DNA from: Phytophthora sp. 'mugwort'
Lineage: Eukaryota > Oomycota > Peronosporomycetes > Peronosporales > Peronosporaceae
NCBI GenBank assembly: GCA_033558025.1
Contig: JAUCEF010000018.1
Location: 2,976,001-3,040,000, forward strand
Direction: 5' to 3'
DNA: 64,000 nt
The notes beneath the pieces were generated by a model. It was not told where the DNA came from, made no database searches, and saw only the letters and a program-made list of their open reading frames with translations. The position numbers and the translations under genes were made by a program. Positions 19,401 through 28,498 of the stretch are shown here, piece by piece; the first letter of the stretch is position 1, and every line of letters starts with the position of its first letter.

Positions 19401-21833
19401 GAGACCGAACGACTCTATGTAGAGCAAGCTCATCGTATGGAACGTGCTGGGAAGCTCAAAGAGGCTGAAAAACTCTTCCTAACTGTTAATGAGCCCGATC
19501 TCGCTATCAACATGTACAAGAACCACAAAAATTATGAGCAGATGATTCGACTCGTGACCAAATATCGCAAGGATCTGCTTAAAGACACGCATTTATATCT
19601 GGCTCAGCAATTGGAGCATGAAGGGAACTACAAGGAAGCAGAGCATCACTTTGCTGAAGCGGGTGAATGGCAGGCTGCAGTCAACATGTACCGATCCAAC
19701 GACATGTGGGACGAAGCTATCCGTGTAGCCAAGTTCCACGGTGGCATTAATGCCTCCAAGCGTGTGGCGTATGCCTGGGCTATGGATCTAGGAGGTGAAC
19801 AAGGTGCTAAACTGCTCACTCGTCTTGGGCTTATTGAACCAGCTATCGACTATGCTATTGAAAGTGGTGCCTTTGAGCACGCCTTTGAACTTGCACGCAA
19901 CTGTGCTACCAAGAAGCTACCGGAAGTCCATCTCAAGCACGCATTGTTCTTGGAGGATGAGGAGCGCTTCAAAGAAGCTGAAGAGGAGTTCATTAAAGCT
20001 GGGAAACCTCGAGAAGCTCTGGACATGTACGTGCATCAACAAGACTGGCAAAATGCTATGCGCGTAGCAGAGAGCGCCGATCCCGCGTCTGTAGCCGATG
20101 TCTTTATCGCACAAGCGAGACTCTGGATCGAACGTAAGGAACATCAGCGCGCGGAAGGGTTTTTCCTCAGCGCCGGCAAGCCCGAGTTGGCTCTTGCGGC
20201 CTATCTGGAGACTGCCATGTGGGCTGATGCCGTGCGAATTGCGAAGCGCCACTTGCCTCACAAGCTCATGGAGGTCAATATGGCCCACCAACGCGCTATC
20301 TTCTCGGGTGGACCGAAGAAAAAGGAAGAGCTCATGGAAGCATGCGAGATGTGGGCAGCTTCTCAGCAATATGTGCAGGCAATCGACGCGTACCTGTCGA
20401 TTTCGGTCGACCAGATCATTGACCTCGGAGAGCTGGAAGAATTATGGGCGAAGGCCGTTGAGCTTTGTGCCAAGCACGACCCGAGCCGCTACAAATCGAT
20501 TGTGGAAGAGGTGGCGTCACGACTATTAGGCATGTCACGCTTTGATGCCGCTGCGGAGCACTTCCAGTCTATTGACAAGATGAACGAGGCTCTGGATTGC
20601 TACTTGCGCGTCAACAACTGGGCTGCCGCGCAGAAGCTGTGCGAGCAGCATGCCCCGGAGTTGCTGCCTCGTCTTGAGCGAGCACAGCAGGCCAGTGCCT
20701 TCGGCTCAGCTGCCCACCACCCCGCTGAGGCAAAGATGACGAGCAGTGCGTACACGCCATCGGCCGAGGCGAAGTTGCCGTATCCTTCCGAAAAGAAAGA
20801 GTTGAAGCTCAGCTCTGAAGGTGAAGACGCTGGACGCGGTACGAGTGCTCTTGAAGCGTGGATGCAGCGCGGTGAATGGGACAAAGTGCTGTCTTCCGCA
20901 GCCAAGCATGGCCCTGGCTCACTCGCAAAGTACTTAGTTCTACGATGCTCACGACTGTGTGAACACGACGAGATGGCTACGGCGATCAAGACGATCTCCG
21001 ACTATGGGATCCCGCTCGATTCGGACGCACTTGACATGACCGAGAAGCTCGTTCAGAAAACACTTGGATGTGGCCATACAGTTGACGAGAACACGGAGCA
21101 TCAGGCTGCACTACCGGAGCTGGTCAAATGTCTGCGCAAGCTTGTGAAGGAGTTGCGGGCGAATGGCAAAGAGGTCCCGAGTGCTCGAGTTCAAAAGATC
21201 GAGCAGTGGCTTTTGGTGACTCATTTCTTAGCGATCAAGCACCAAGCTGCAAACGCCGGGCTGGACGACATTGTTGCCAAGATCAGTATGTCGCTCTTGC
21301 GGTTTGTGACTGTCCTCCCTGCCGACAAGATGTTTTACCTTGCTGGCGCGGCCGCGAAGAAGAAAAAGTGGCTCAGCGCCGCCTTCGTGTACTTTAATCG
21401 ATATCTTGATCTGTGTGAAGCTATCGACGACGGCGACGCCAGCAACCTGGACAATACCGACTTCATCGGCACGGACATCCCGTCACCGCTTAACTTTGCG
21501 CTGCCGGAGGTGCACTATCTGGCTGAGGAGAGCGCCCGCGAGGAGATCCGCGACTGGGTGCTGACGATCTCCATGGACCAGCAGGTGGCGGAGAAGCTGC
21601 CTGAGCGCGCGTGCCTGAACTGCAAGGCTAGCATCTACGAGGCGGCGTTGCAGTGCCCGGAATGCAAGACGACGTCCGAGTCGTGCATCGTCACGGGCTT
21701 CCCCGTTGCGGCCAAGACGACCGTGCACTGCGCCACCTGCAAGGTCATTGCCGATCGCGAGACGTGGAACAAGTGGGTAAAACAGTTCGGCAATTGTCCG
21801 TGGTGCTCGGCCCCGCAGAAAATGAGCTACTGA
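16482..21833 (+). CDS. IFT172: Intraflagellar transport protein 172 (IFT-B complex)
   Basis: Single exon, 1,783 residues, close to the usual 1,750. WD40-type beta-propellers fill about 1-600 ([105 protein letters not shown]). A long TPR-like solenoid follows ([85 protein letters not shown]). The match to animal IFT172 is close along the whole length. The protein is the largest IFT-B subunit and moves cargo in flagella, here presumably of zoospores. The C-terminal 80 residues contain paired cysteines (CLNC, CPEC, CATC, CPWC), which suggests a zinc-binding module. It shares a 258-bp divergent spacer with the GNL1 gene. Confidence 0.97.
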   Translation: [1783 protein letters not shown]

Positions 21834-22026
21834 GTGACGTTAAGCTTTACCATGATAATGAGGCCTCATCCACTTCAATTTGCCTTTTGTAGAAGCTGTA
21901 ATAGACCACTCTTACTATTTTACTTGTTGCTGTGGCTGTTGTACGTGAGGGCTGGATAGAGCTATAGTGTGAAGACAATCGCGCTGGAAGACTTTTGGCT
22001 TAAACTCAATGAGTAAGGAAACTAAC

Positions 22027-22047
22027 GCCCTACCTGACAAGTAGGGC
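22027..22047. repeat. Stem-loop GCCCTAC / GTAGGGC
   Basis: A perfect 7-bp inverted repeat with a 7-base loop (CTGACAA), about 190 bp past the IFT172 stop. It could be a fold in the transcript end or part of an old insertion. Confidence 0.55.
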
Positions 22048-22137
22048 AGCCTATTGGGTCGAGTGATCCATGGGTTTCCAATTTATGACGGAGGTGGAAT
22101 GGCCGTTATTTAGGAACCCGCTACTTCAGGGTGACTA

Positions 22138-22162
22138 ATTAGGGGCCGGTCCCCGCCCTAAT
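22138..22162. repeat. Inverted repeat ATTAGGG ... CCCTAAT
   Basis: Perfect 7-bp arms around an 11-base GC-rich centre that itself has GGCC and CCCC runs, followed by a T7 run. A hairpin plus T-run resembles a processing or pausing signal, but eukaryotic meaning is uncertain. Confidence 0.5.
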
Positions 22163-22500
22163 CTTTTTTTCATCCAATCGACACAACGTATTGATTTCTC
22201 TAAAAAATAATTTGGCGTCGATAAAGAACCCGATCACTTCAACTTGCCAGTCTACACGATCTTTGCGGCTACGATTCTAGGCAGATTTTCCCTCGCACTC
22301 GGCCGCTGGGCAGATCAATCGCCGCTATTGAAACCGCGAGAGCTCTACGCAAATGGCGTGCTGGTCGTTGCTAAACCAAGCACTGTCTCCGCGCTTGACG
22401 ACGAAGGTGCCGTTGGATCGCCAATCGGCCGCGTTTGTAGCAATGCCAGTTTCAAATCGGCAGTAGCTCCGGTGTCGACATGGTGATCACCGCACTGTCC

Positions 22501-22556
22501 TGTACACTCAATGCAGTCACGTTCCAGTCTAGAAGGAGACTGCATTTGAGTGTACA
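22501..22556. repeat. Long near-perfect hairpin upstream of PIG-C
   Basis: The left arm 22501-22518 (TGTACACTCAATGCAGTC) pairs with the right arm 22538-22556 with a single bulged base, around a 19-base loop. This is by far the longest dyad I found in the window. It ends 70 bp before the PIG-C ATG, so it may lie in the promoter or the 5' UTR. Confidence 0.75.
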
Positions 22557-22625
22557 CTGGGTGTTGCTGCATTCTTTGTATCATTTATTTTCGGCCAATG
22601 GGCGACGTCACTTCAAATACGCAAC

Positions 22626-24106
22626 ATGGCGGCGACCAAGGTGCGCGGGTCTCACCTCTGCTTCCACGAGCGCCCAAAGCTTACGCGTCTTGTTGCGTTC
22701 GATGCGCAGCCCAAATGGAAGAAGATCCTCTATGCGCCACAGCCGTATGAGGACAACTACGTCGACGAGACGTTCCTGGAGCAAATGCGGACAAATGGTG
22801 TGCTTGCTGTGGCTCTCCTGACCACGGACCTGCAGTTCTCGTAGCGCCATACGGTTCGACTAACTGCTCACAATTCGTTTCTTGCTTGCAGCTAATGTGC
22901 GAGAGCACGACTACGCGGGCATGGTCCGCTCGGCCGCGGCCATCACGCAGCAGATCTGCGCCGTCTTAATCTTTTTCGTAAGAACTCTGCCTGCGGCCGA
23001 GAAGGGTGTTGTGTACCTGCCAACTGAACATCGCACTACTAAGCTCTACGCTTTGCAGTCAGTGTTCGAATTCGTCCGTCAGGATGCCATCTCCGCCGTG
23101 CAGCTAGGCATCGTCGACGTGTTCCTAGCGGTGGCTGGCTTTGCGGTGCTTCGCATTCACCTCGGTCTACCTCTGCGTGAGTGTGCTTGCTGAACAAGTC
23201 ACTGTAGTGATGCGTAGCTGACAGCATCACTGCCTATTTGGTTTGCATTATCGTGATTGACGTCTGACAGACACACTGGACACACTGAGCTCGTGCTTGC
23301 TCTTCTGCGCGACGCTATCACTGCTATCACCCGTGCTGCGGACGCTCACGAGGTCTTATGCGGACGACACGATTTGGGCATTGGCGACGTTCCTGATCCT
23401 ACTGCACCTCATCACTCACGATTACAACTACGTCAACTCGGGCATCGGCCGGTAAGGGGCGCTCCACGGCGCGTATACTCACTACCAACGGTCCCACTAA
23501 GTATGATGCCGCGATTAACGTGTTTTGTTGCTATTTCTTAGTTTCAGCGGCACCATCTCATTGAACGCCGCCATCTTTACGGCGGTGCTGCTGGGCTCGC
23601 GGCTGCAGTCGAACGAGCACGTGTTTGCGTTCGTGCTGCTTGCCATTGAGATTTTTGCCATGTTTCCCATCTTCCAACGCGAGGTCAAGGTGCGTGCGAT
23701 GGCAATACTTGTTGCCTCTACTGTTGGTCTGCTACCGACGGTCACATTTTGCTGGCTGCTTATTGCTTTGCTGTCTACTGCCAGCGCCATTCGGAGCGGC
23801 TGCACCTCACGACGGCAGCCGTGCTGTTCGCGCTCTCGACGGCTCTGACCTGGCAGCTCTCGGGCCTGCTGAGCGTTCTAACGGGCGCCTTTGAGCTCTT
23901 CCTTGCCTTCGTATGCCCGCTCTGGTTCATGCACGTGCAGGAGTCCAAGAAGTACGTCATTGTCCTCCGTCGATCGCTGCGTTTTTTCTGCCGCGGTCAC
24001 CGGTGATGCGCATCCCTTTCCCTAAACTGACGCATCTCGTTCTTTTTGTGCCCTTTGCCACAGCGAGATTCTAGGCCCCTGGGATATCGCCCACATTCAA
24101 CAGTAG
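22626..24106 (+). CDS. PIGC: GPI-GlcNAc transferase subunit C (GPI2)
   Basis: Six exons: 22626-22797, 22892-23176, 23271-23451, 23542-23689, 23785-23951 and 24064-24106; introns 90-112 nt; 331 residues. Spliced blocks follow PIG-C: PKWKKILYAPQPYEDNYVD, FLEQMRTNANVREHDY, SAAAITQQICAVLIFF, SPVLRTLTRSYADDTIWA, LILLHLITHDYNYVNSGIG, FSGTISLNAAIFTAVLLGSR, LLAIEIFAMFPIFQREVK and the end NEILGPWDIAHIQQ. It is hydrophobic, with about six to eight membrane segments. In known eukaryotes it is part of the ER complex that adds GlcNAc to phosphatidylinositol, the first step of GPI-anchor synthesis. A conserved region near 100-150 is replaced by a less similar stretch. Confidence 0.94.
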
Positions 24107-26035
24107 TAGTAGATGATAGCCGTCCATGGACCATGGTAGCATTGCACGACATGTCTAGCGGCAGCTAGGGAATCGCGTACAACAGAGCAATAATCATCAG
24201 ACAGCGTCGACAGCATGGCCTCCGTCGAACGCTGCGCGCCACTCGTTGGCAATGAACGGGCACGCGCCGACAACTTCAAGCAGAACCGTGGCACTCCCGT
24301 TTCGTTCGCCGCATTTTCTTTCGAACCAGCCAGCCATAATGTAACCGACAAAAAAGTATCTTTTTACCCGCAAGTTGCGGGCCGCAACGTGCCGCTTCGC
24401 GCGCAACGCCGGCCGCGGCGCTATTATTGCGCCTTAGGTGTACAATTGCGGCTAAGCGAGACTAAGGGGGGACGGTCTCCGAGACCGCGAGGCTCTTTCG
24501 CCCCCAGCTGCTTCTCGCCAGTCCGCATTGCCGGCGAGATTGGCGCCATGACGCTGCGGACGTCGACCACCTCGCAATTGTAATGCACACACCCTTAAAT
24601 AAAACCAACTCACAACCATTAGGCTTGCTGCAACGGCGGCAGCGGGAGGGATGAGCTCCAATGACTGGTTTTCGCTGACCGAGCCTCGCAACTGAGCCCA
24701 TAGCCGCAGTAGGAACATCGACCACCTCAACGCCGATGCCACGATGATGGCGCTGACGGTGGGTTAGGCGGCGCCCCTTTACGACCTGTGCTGTCCACTC
24801 ATTGCGCCACGGCGCCCCTTCGCGGTGCAACGGCCTCCCGCTAAGCGGAGATGTACATCACGTTGAAGGCATCAGGCAGAAGCAGCAGGTGTTACAGAAT
24901 GTAGTACAGTAGTAGTGAAAGGTTTACATGCAATATAACAATGGAATAATGCATCCTGCATTTTTAGCATGAAAACAGCGGCAACCAAAGCCATTGCTAT
25001 CGAAAACAAGCTCTTGCTGCTTTGGGGCGCCTACTGCTCGACCATTAAAGCCGGCGTTCGCTGCGGCTGGTGAAGTGTGGCGTTTTGGCCAATCGCAGCA
25101 CGCGACGGCTGATTTTTTCCACCGTTACTCTATCAAGGTTTTTCCCGTCTGACAAAGGTTTTTCGGACGAAACAGAACTTTCCACGAACCAAATGGCCGG
25201 TCTTTGCCCTGGCAAATTTGCGCTCACTTCAACGCCGGCAGTATCCGGCGGCGAATGCCCGGGCGCCAGCGCCGCACACGCCACGGCCATGGGCGCCAGC
25301 AGATGGCGGCCATCATGCCCAGGCTGTCCACATGCCCGACATCCATGGCTGCTTCGGCGGGTAAAGTGGAGGAGATTCCCTCACACCAACGGCAGCAGAA
25401 ACGCTCCACGGCCCCGTACGGTCCAGAGGCTGACGCGCACTACTCCCGGTAACGTTGGCCATGCTCAATGCTGTAACTGTGGACGAGCGCGGCGTTCGAA
25501 GCCGGCATGCGGCATTATTAGAGCTGCTTGTCTATGACTGACGGGCCGGGCCTAGCTTCTGTTGGCTTCCATCAAATGACTTGCGCTTTGTAGGCAGCTT
25601 CAACGACGACGGGTCGATTGCTTGAAAACCCAGAACGCTCTCCGTCGCATGCGGTGCAGCGATTGGCCAAAAGCTTCAAGCAGCGCCGCCATTGGCCCGC
25701 GAGGGTACAGTACCCCGGCCGCCAGACCGAAGGGGGGCGCCGTATGAGTCGGCATAAAAAAAGGAAAGATTGGTGCGGCCTGCTCATTTGAGCTTTCGCC
25801 TGTAGCTGTGCACGTGCGCTCTTCCCCCCCCCACACCGCACCCCCTCCTCTGTCCGAGCAGCGTTCAAGCGCCCGCTGCACACTACCCGCTACTTGGCGA
25901 TCGTTGCCGTCTTGTCGTCCCCGTGTATCTTTTGTGTGTGCGCTATACCATCACTCTTGTGAGCGTGCGTCGTCATCCTTCTAGAACAACCGAAGCCACC
26001 TTCCCCCTCTCTCTCTCTTCAACGCATCGTTCACT
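24107..26035. other. 1.9-kb anonymous spacer, GC-rich with dyads
   Basis: No reading frame here has recognisable protein character. Perfect dyads are seen at 24367-24381 (CCCGCAA-g-TTGCGGG, overlapping TTGCGG-g-CCGCAA), 24473-24487 (CGGTCTC-c-GAGACCG) and 25203-25216 (TTTGCC-ct-GGCAAA). CCAAT-type boxes occur near 25089, 25662 and 25690, and a CACGTG G-box at 25811-25816 lies before a C-run. The right part is likely the promoter and 5' UTR of the MYB gene. The rest could be decayed mobile DNA or an unrecognised RNA gene. Confidence 0.45.
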
Positions 26036-27280
26036 ATGGCCTCCGCTGCCGTGCTCAAGAGCGCGCGATCGCACCCCAAGCTCCTGTCGCTGCAGCACGT
26101 GGACGACGCTTTCTTCTCCTGCAGTGGCGACGCGCCCATGACCCCACTGGGAAACGACGCGCCACTCTTCGCCGCTACCGTGTCCCCGCGTGACCCCGCA
26201 GCCAAGCTGGCTGCCTCTACCTCCTCGGGCCCGGCTTCCAAGTCGCAGCCCGGTGCCGCGGCCAACGCCTTCGCAAGCCACCGCGTGTGCATCCCGTCCT
26301 CAAGCTCAAGCGACGACGCGTCCGATGATGAAGACGAGGACGCTGAGGATGTCTCCCGCGGCTCGTCCTCGGGAAAGTCCGTTAAGGGCAACACCGGTCG
26401 CTGGACTGAAGCGGAGCACAAGCTCTTTTTGCAGGGTCTTGAGACCTTCCCCTACCGAGCCTGGAAGAAGATCGCGACGCTCATCAAGACGCGCACAGTC
26501 GTGCAGATCCGCACCCACGCGCAGAAGTACTACCAGAAGCTGGAGAAGGAGGAGGCGCGTCTCAAGGAACGCGAAGCTCAGGAACGTGCAGCCATCGCGG
26601 CCGGCGCGGCGCCTCCCTCCACCCCCATCAGCCCCGCCTCGCAGAAGAAGAAAATGCATCTCATGCGCAAGCGCAAGTGCTCCATGCTTGACATGGACAC
26701 GGACATTGACGGCGATGCCACTGTTCTCCCCAGTGTACCCAAGCGCCTCGCTCGTGAACAGCCTCTGGCCGCCCACATGTCCCCTAAGCAGAAGATGCCA
26801 TCGCTCTCAAGTAACAAGGTGTTCTTTGGTAACCCAATGGATGCACGCTTCATGTTCAGCCGCAACATGAAGAGCCACGCCGTCATGCAGCCGCCGCACC
26901 AGCTACCGCTGGATTTCGCCGACGCTGCGGCTGAAGCCATGATCCTCGACTTCGCCGAGGACAAGGCTCTGGCCGATTACTCACTCGACTGCGTGGACCA
27001 AACCCTCGCGTCCATTGACAACGACGACCTGCTGCAACTCACTGAGGAAGAACTCGAGTGGTTCTCGACCTCGAACACGGAGCAGGATGTGGCCAACACT
27101 GTTGTCAAGACTGAAGCCGCCAAGACCGTGAGCGCCGAGCCTCTTTCCGAGCTTGACACCGCCGCACTCGACGGCGAGAATTTTACTTCGGACTTGTGCC
27201 TCGATGACACCGACGACGACTTCGTGCTGGACCCGGAGAAGTTTCTTTCGAGCTACTTCGCCCCGAACGAGCAGGCATGA
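26036..27280 (+). CDS. Single-MYB SHAQKYF-class transcription factor
   Basis: One exon, 414 residues. The MYB/SANT repeat spans about 118-170: GRWTEAEHKLFLQGLETF, AWKKIATLIKTRTVVQIRTHAQKYYQKL. The third-helix motif is THAQKYY in place of the SHAQKYF of plant CCA1/REVEILLE-like proteins; oomycetes have an expanded set of such one-repeat factors. The repeat is flanked by a Ser/Asp/Glu-rich region (about 83-115), a basic patch KKKMHLMRKRKCS that may be a nuclear signal, and an acidic C-terminal half (DNDDLLQLTEEELEWF, LDDTDDDFVLD) typical of activation regions. Target genes are unknown. It reads convergently with the Sen54-like gene. Confidence 0.92.
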   Translation: MASAAVLKSARSHPKLLSLQHVDDAFFSCSGDAPMTPLGNDAPLFAATVSPRDPAAKLAASTSSGPASKSQPGAAANAFASHRVCIPSSSSSDDASDDEDEDAEDVSRGSSSGKSVKGNTGRWTEAEHKLFLQGLETFPYRAWKKIATLIKTRTVVQIRTHAQKYYQKLEKEEARLKEREAQERAAIAAGAAPPSTPISPASQKKKMHLMRKRKCSMLDMDTDIDGDATVLPSVPKRLAREQPLAAHMSPKQKMPSLSSNKVFFGNPMDARFMFSRNMKSHAVMQPPHQLPLDFADAAAEAMILDFAEDKALADYSLDCVDQTLASIDNDDLLQLTEEELEWFSTSNTEQDVANTVVKTEAAKTVSAEPLSELDTAALDGENFTSDLCLDDTDDDFVLDPEKFLSSYFAPNEQA

Positions 27281-27474
27281 GATGGAAAGGGCGACGTCGT
27301 GGTGGTCACAAGTGCTGCAGCTTCCTCGTAGAGCGCCGTCCCATTTGTCCGTCCGTAGTTTCAGGTCTTTTTTTTTTGAGATCCCCTCCGCCAGCTTCCT
27401 GTTGCGTCGGGCGCTTAGCTGCAGTAGGTCGTCTTGCATGTAGCTGGCGCCCTCCTCGAGAAGTGTCCTACCAT

Positions 27475-27490
27475 ATTATTATTATTATTC
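27475..27490. repeat. Short ATT microsatellite
   Basis: An uninterrupted ATT run of about five units in the 3' spacer between the convergent MYB and Sen54-like genes. Confidence 0.5.
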
Positions 27491-27533
27491 AACGTAAAAA
27501 CAATTTTCCCTCTCAATCTGGTTTTAGTTGAAG

Positions 27534-28364
27534 TTAAGCCGCTGGATTAAGGCTGATCTCGAAAAGCAACACACTTTGGTCATGATGGACCACAGCTAAT
27601 TTCATTGGGGTTTGGACGCACGCCACCGACGAACTGCAACCAGCAGAGCTACCGGTAGAACCGTCATCCACTTCACGAGCTTTGCTACTTTCAACGGCTT
27701 GGCGAAGATTTCGCGGGCTCGGTGCTGCATCTCCATAGCGACACACTACCACTCGGAACACAAGCACCAATCGCTTCTGCTTTTTTGGCTTAGCAGCGGC
27801 CGTCAATGTCAACTTTGCTGCTGGAACTGCATCGATTTTGCTCGTTGCTACAGGTGGCTCGATATTGACTGTCACAGTCTTCCAGACGTCGAACGCGACG
27901 TCGCAATGCCCGCCTTGTTTAAAATGTCGAGGCACGTTGCGGCCGTCTTCACTCGAAGACATTAATGGCTCGAGACAGCGGCGCGGGTGCAGCTGCTGGT
28001 CCTTCAGGAAGGTGTAAGCCTCCATGCAGGCGAGCGACACACGCATATCCTTGAATAGCATGGCGGTGAAGTCAGCGACGCTCAATTCCTTGGCATTTTT
28101 ACTTCTGGAGCGCATGAGGTAGATCGTCAACGCCCCTCGTTGTAGTAGGTAGTTCGCCTCTTCGGGGTAGAGCGACAAACCCGTGAAGGTGCCGGTTAAA
28201 GTCGTCGAAGGCGTCGGCTTGGCTGCGACGACTGGTGGACGCTGCCGCTTCTTGACGCTGGCGCCCATGTTGAACAACAGACGCCCACGTTGGTGCGTGA
28301 TGTGTGTGAGTCCTGTTACCGGGTCGTACTCGCCCACGGACACATCCTTGCCTGGACGTGCCAT
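27534..28364 (-). CDS. tRNA-splicing endonuclease subunit Sen54-like
   Basis: One exon, 276 residues. The N-terminal half follows the Sen54 N-terminal domain: a lead-in (GTFTGLSLYPEEANYLLQRG) matching the family's LxPEEaLfLLErG, then ELSVADFTAMLF and SLACMEAYTFLKDQQLHPRR in the place of the family's lql.e.yt.Lk..Gy.v.R. The C-terminal half is less clear: DVAFDVWKTVT could be the family's FDVW-like segment. In yeast and human, Sen54 is a structural subunit of the complex that excises tRNA introns. Catalytic residues are not expected. The match is by pattern only and the C-terminal half is divergent. Confidence 0.65.
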   Translation of the reverse strand: MARPGKDVSVGEYDPVTGLTHITHQRGRLLFNMGASVKKRQRPPVVAAKPTPSTTLTGTFTGLSLYPEEANYLLQRGALTIYLMRSRSKNAKELSVADFTAMLFKDMRVSLACMEAYTFLKDQQLHPRRCLEPLMSSSEDGRNVPRHFKQGGHCDVAFDVWKTVTVNIEPPVATSKIDAVPAAKLTLTAAAKPKKQKRLVLVFRVVVCRYGDAAPSPRNLRQAVESSKAREVDDGSTGSSAGCSSSVACVQTPMKLAVVHHDQSVLLFEISLNPAA

Positions 28365-28498
28365 TAGACTGGTGGAAGAATGGATAGATTTGCACTTAGT
28401 TCATTCAAGATAACTGTGCTTGAAAGATAGCAACATTGATTAGGTACATTGTGCAACATGAGTCAATTCATCGTCCCCCTGCGCACGTGTCTACATAA

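Larger units (their letters stand above)
21834..22625. other. Spacer with three hairpin-forming dyads
   Basis: About 790 bp between IFT172 and PIG-C, both on the plus strand. It contains the stem-loops at 22027-22047, 22138-22162 and 22501-22556 listed separately. The frame at 22244-22486 has no family character. It probably holds the IFT172 3' UTR and the PIG-C promoter. Confidence 0.5.

Noticed and set aside
22138..22162. Telomere-like reading of ATTAGGG ... CCCTAAT
   Set aside because: Only one unit on each side and no tandem array, so it is a dyad rather than telomeric DNA.
22244..22486. 80-codon frame between IFT172 and PIG-C
   Set aside because: No family resemblance and no splice partner found. 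It overlaps repeat-like sequence.
24215..24583. 122-codon frame in the 1.9-kb spacer
   Set aside because: It runs through GC-rich palindromes with Arg/Pro-rich low-complexity translation, so chance openness is likely.
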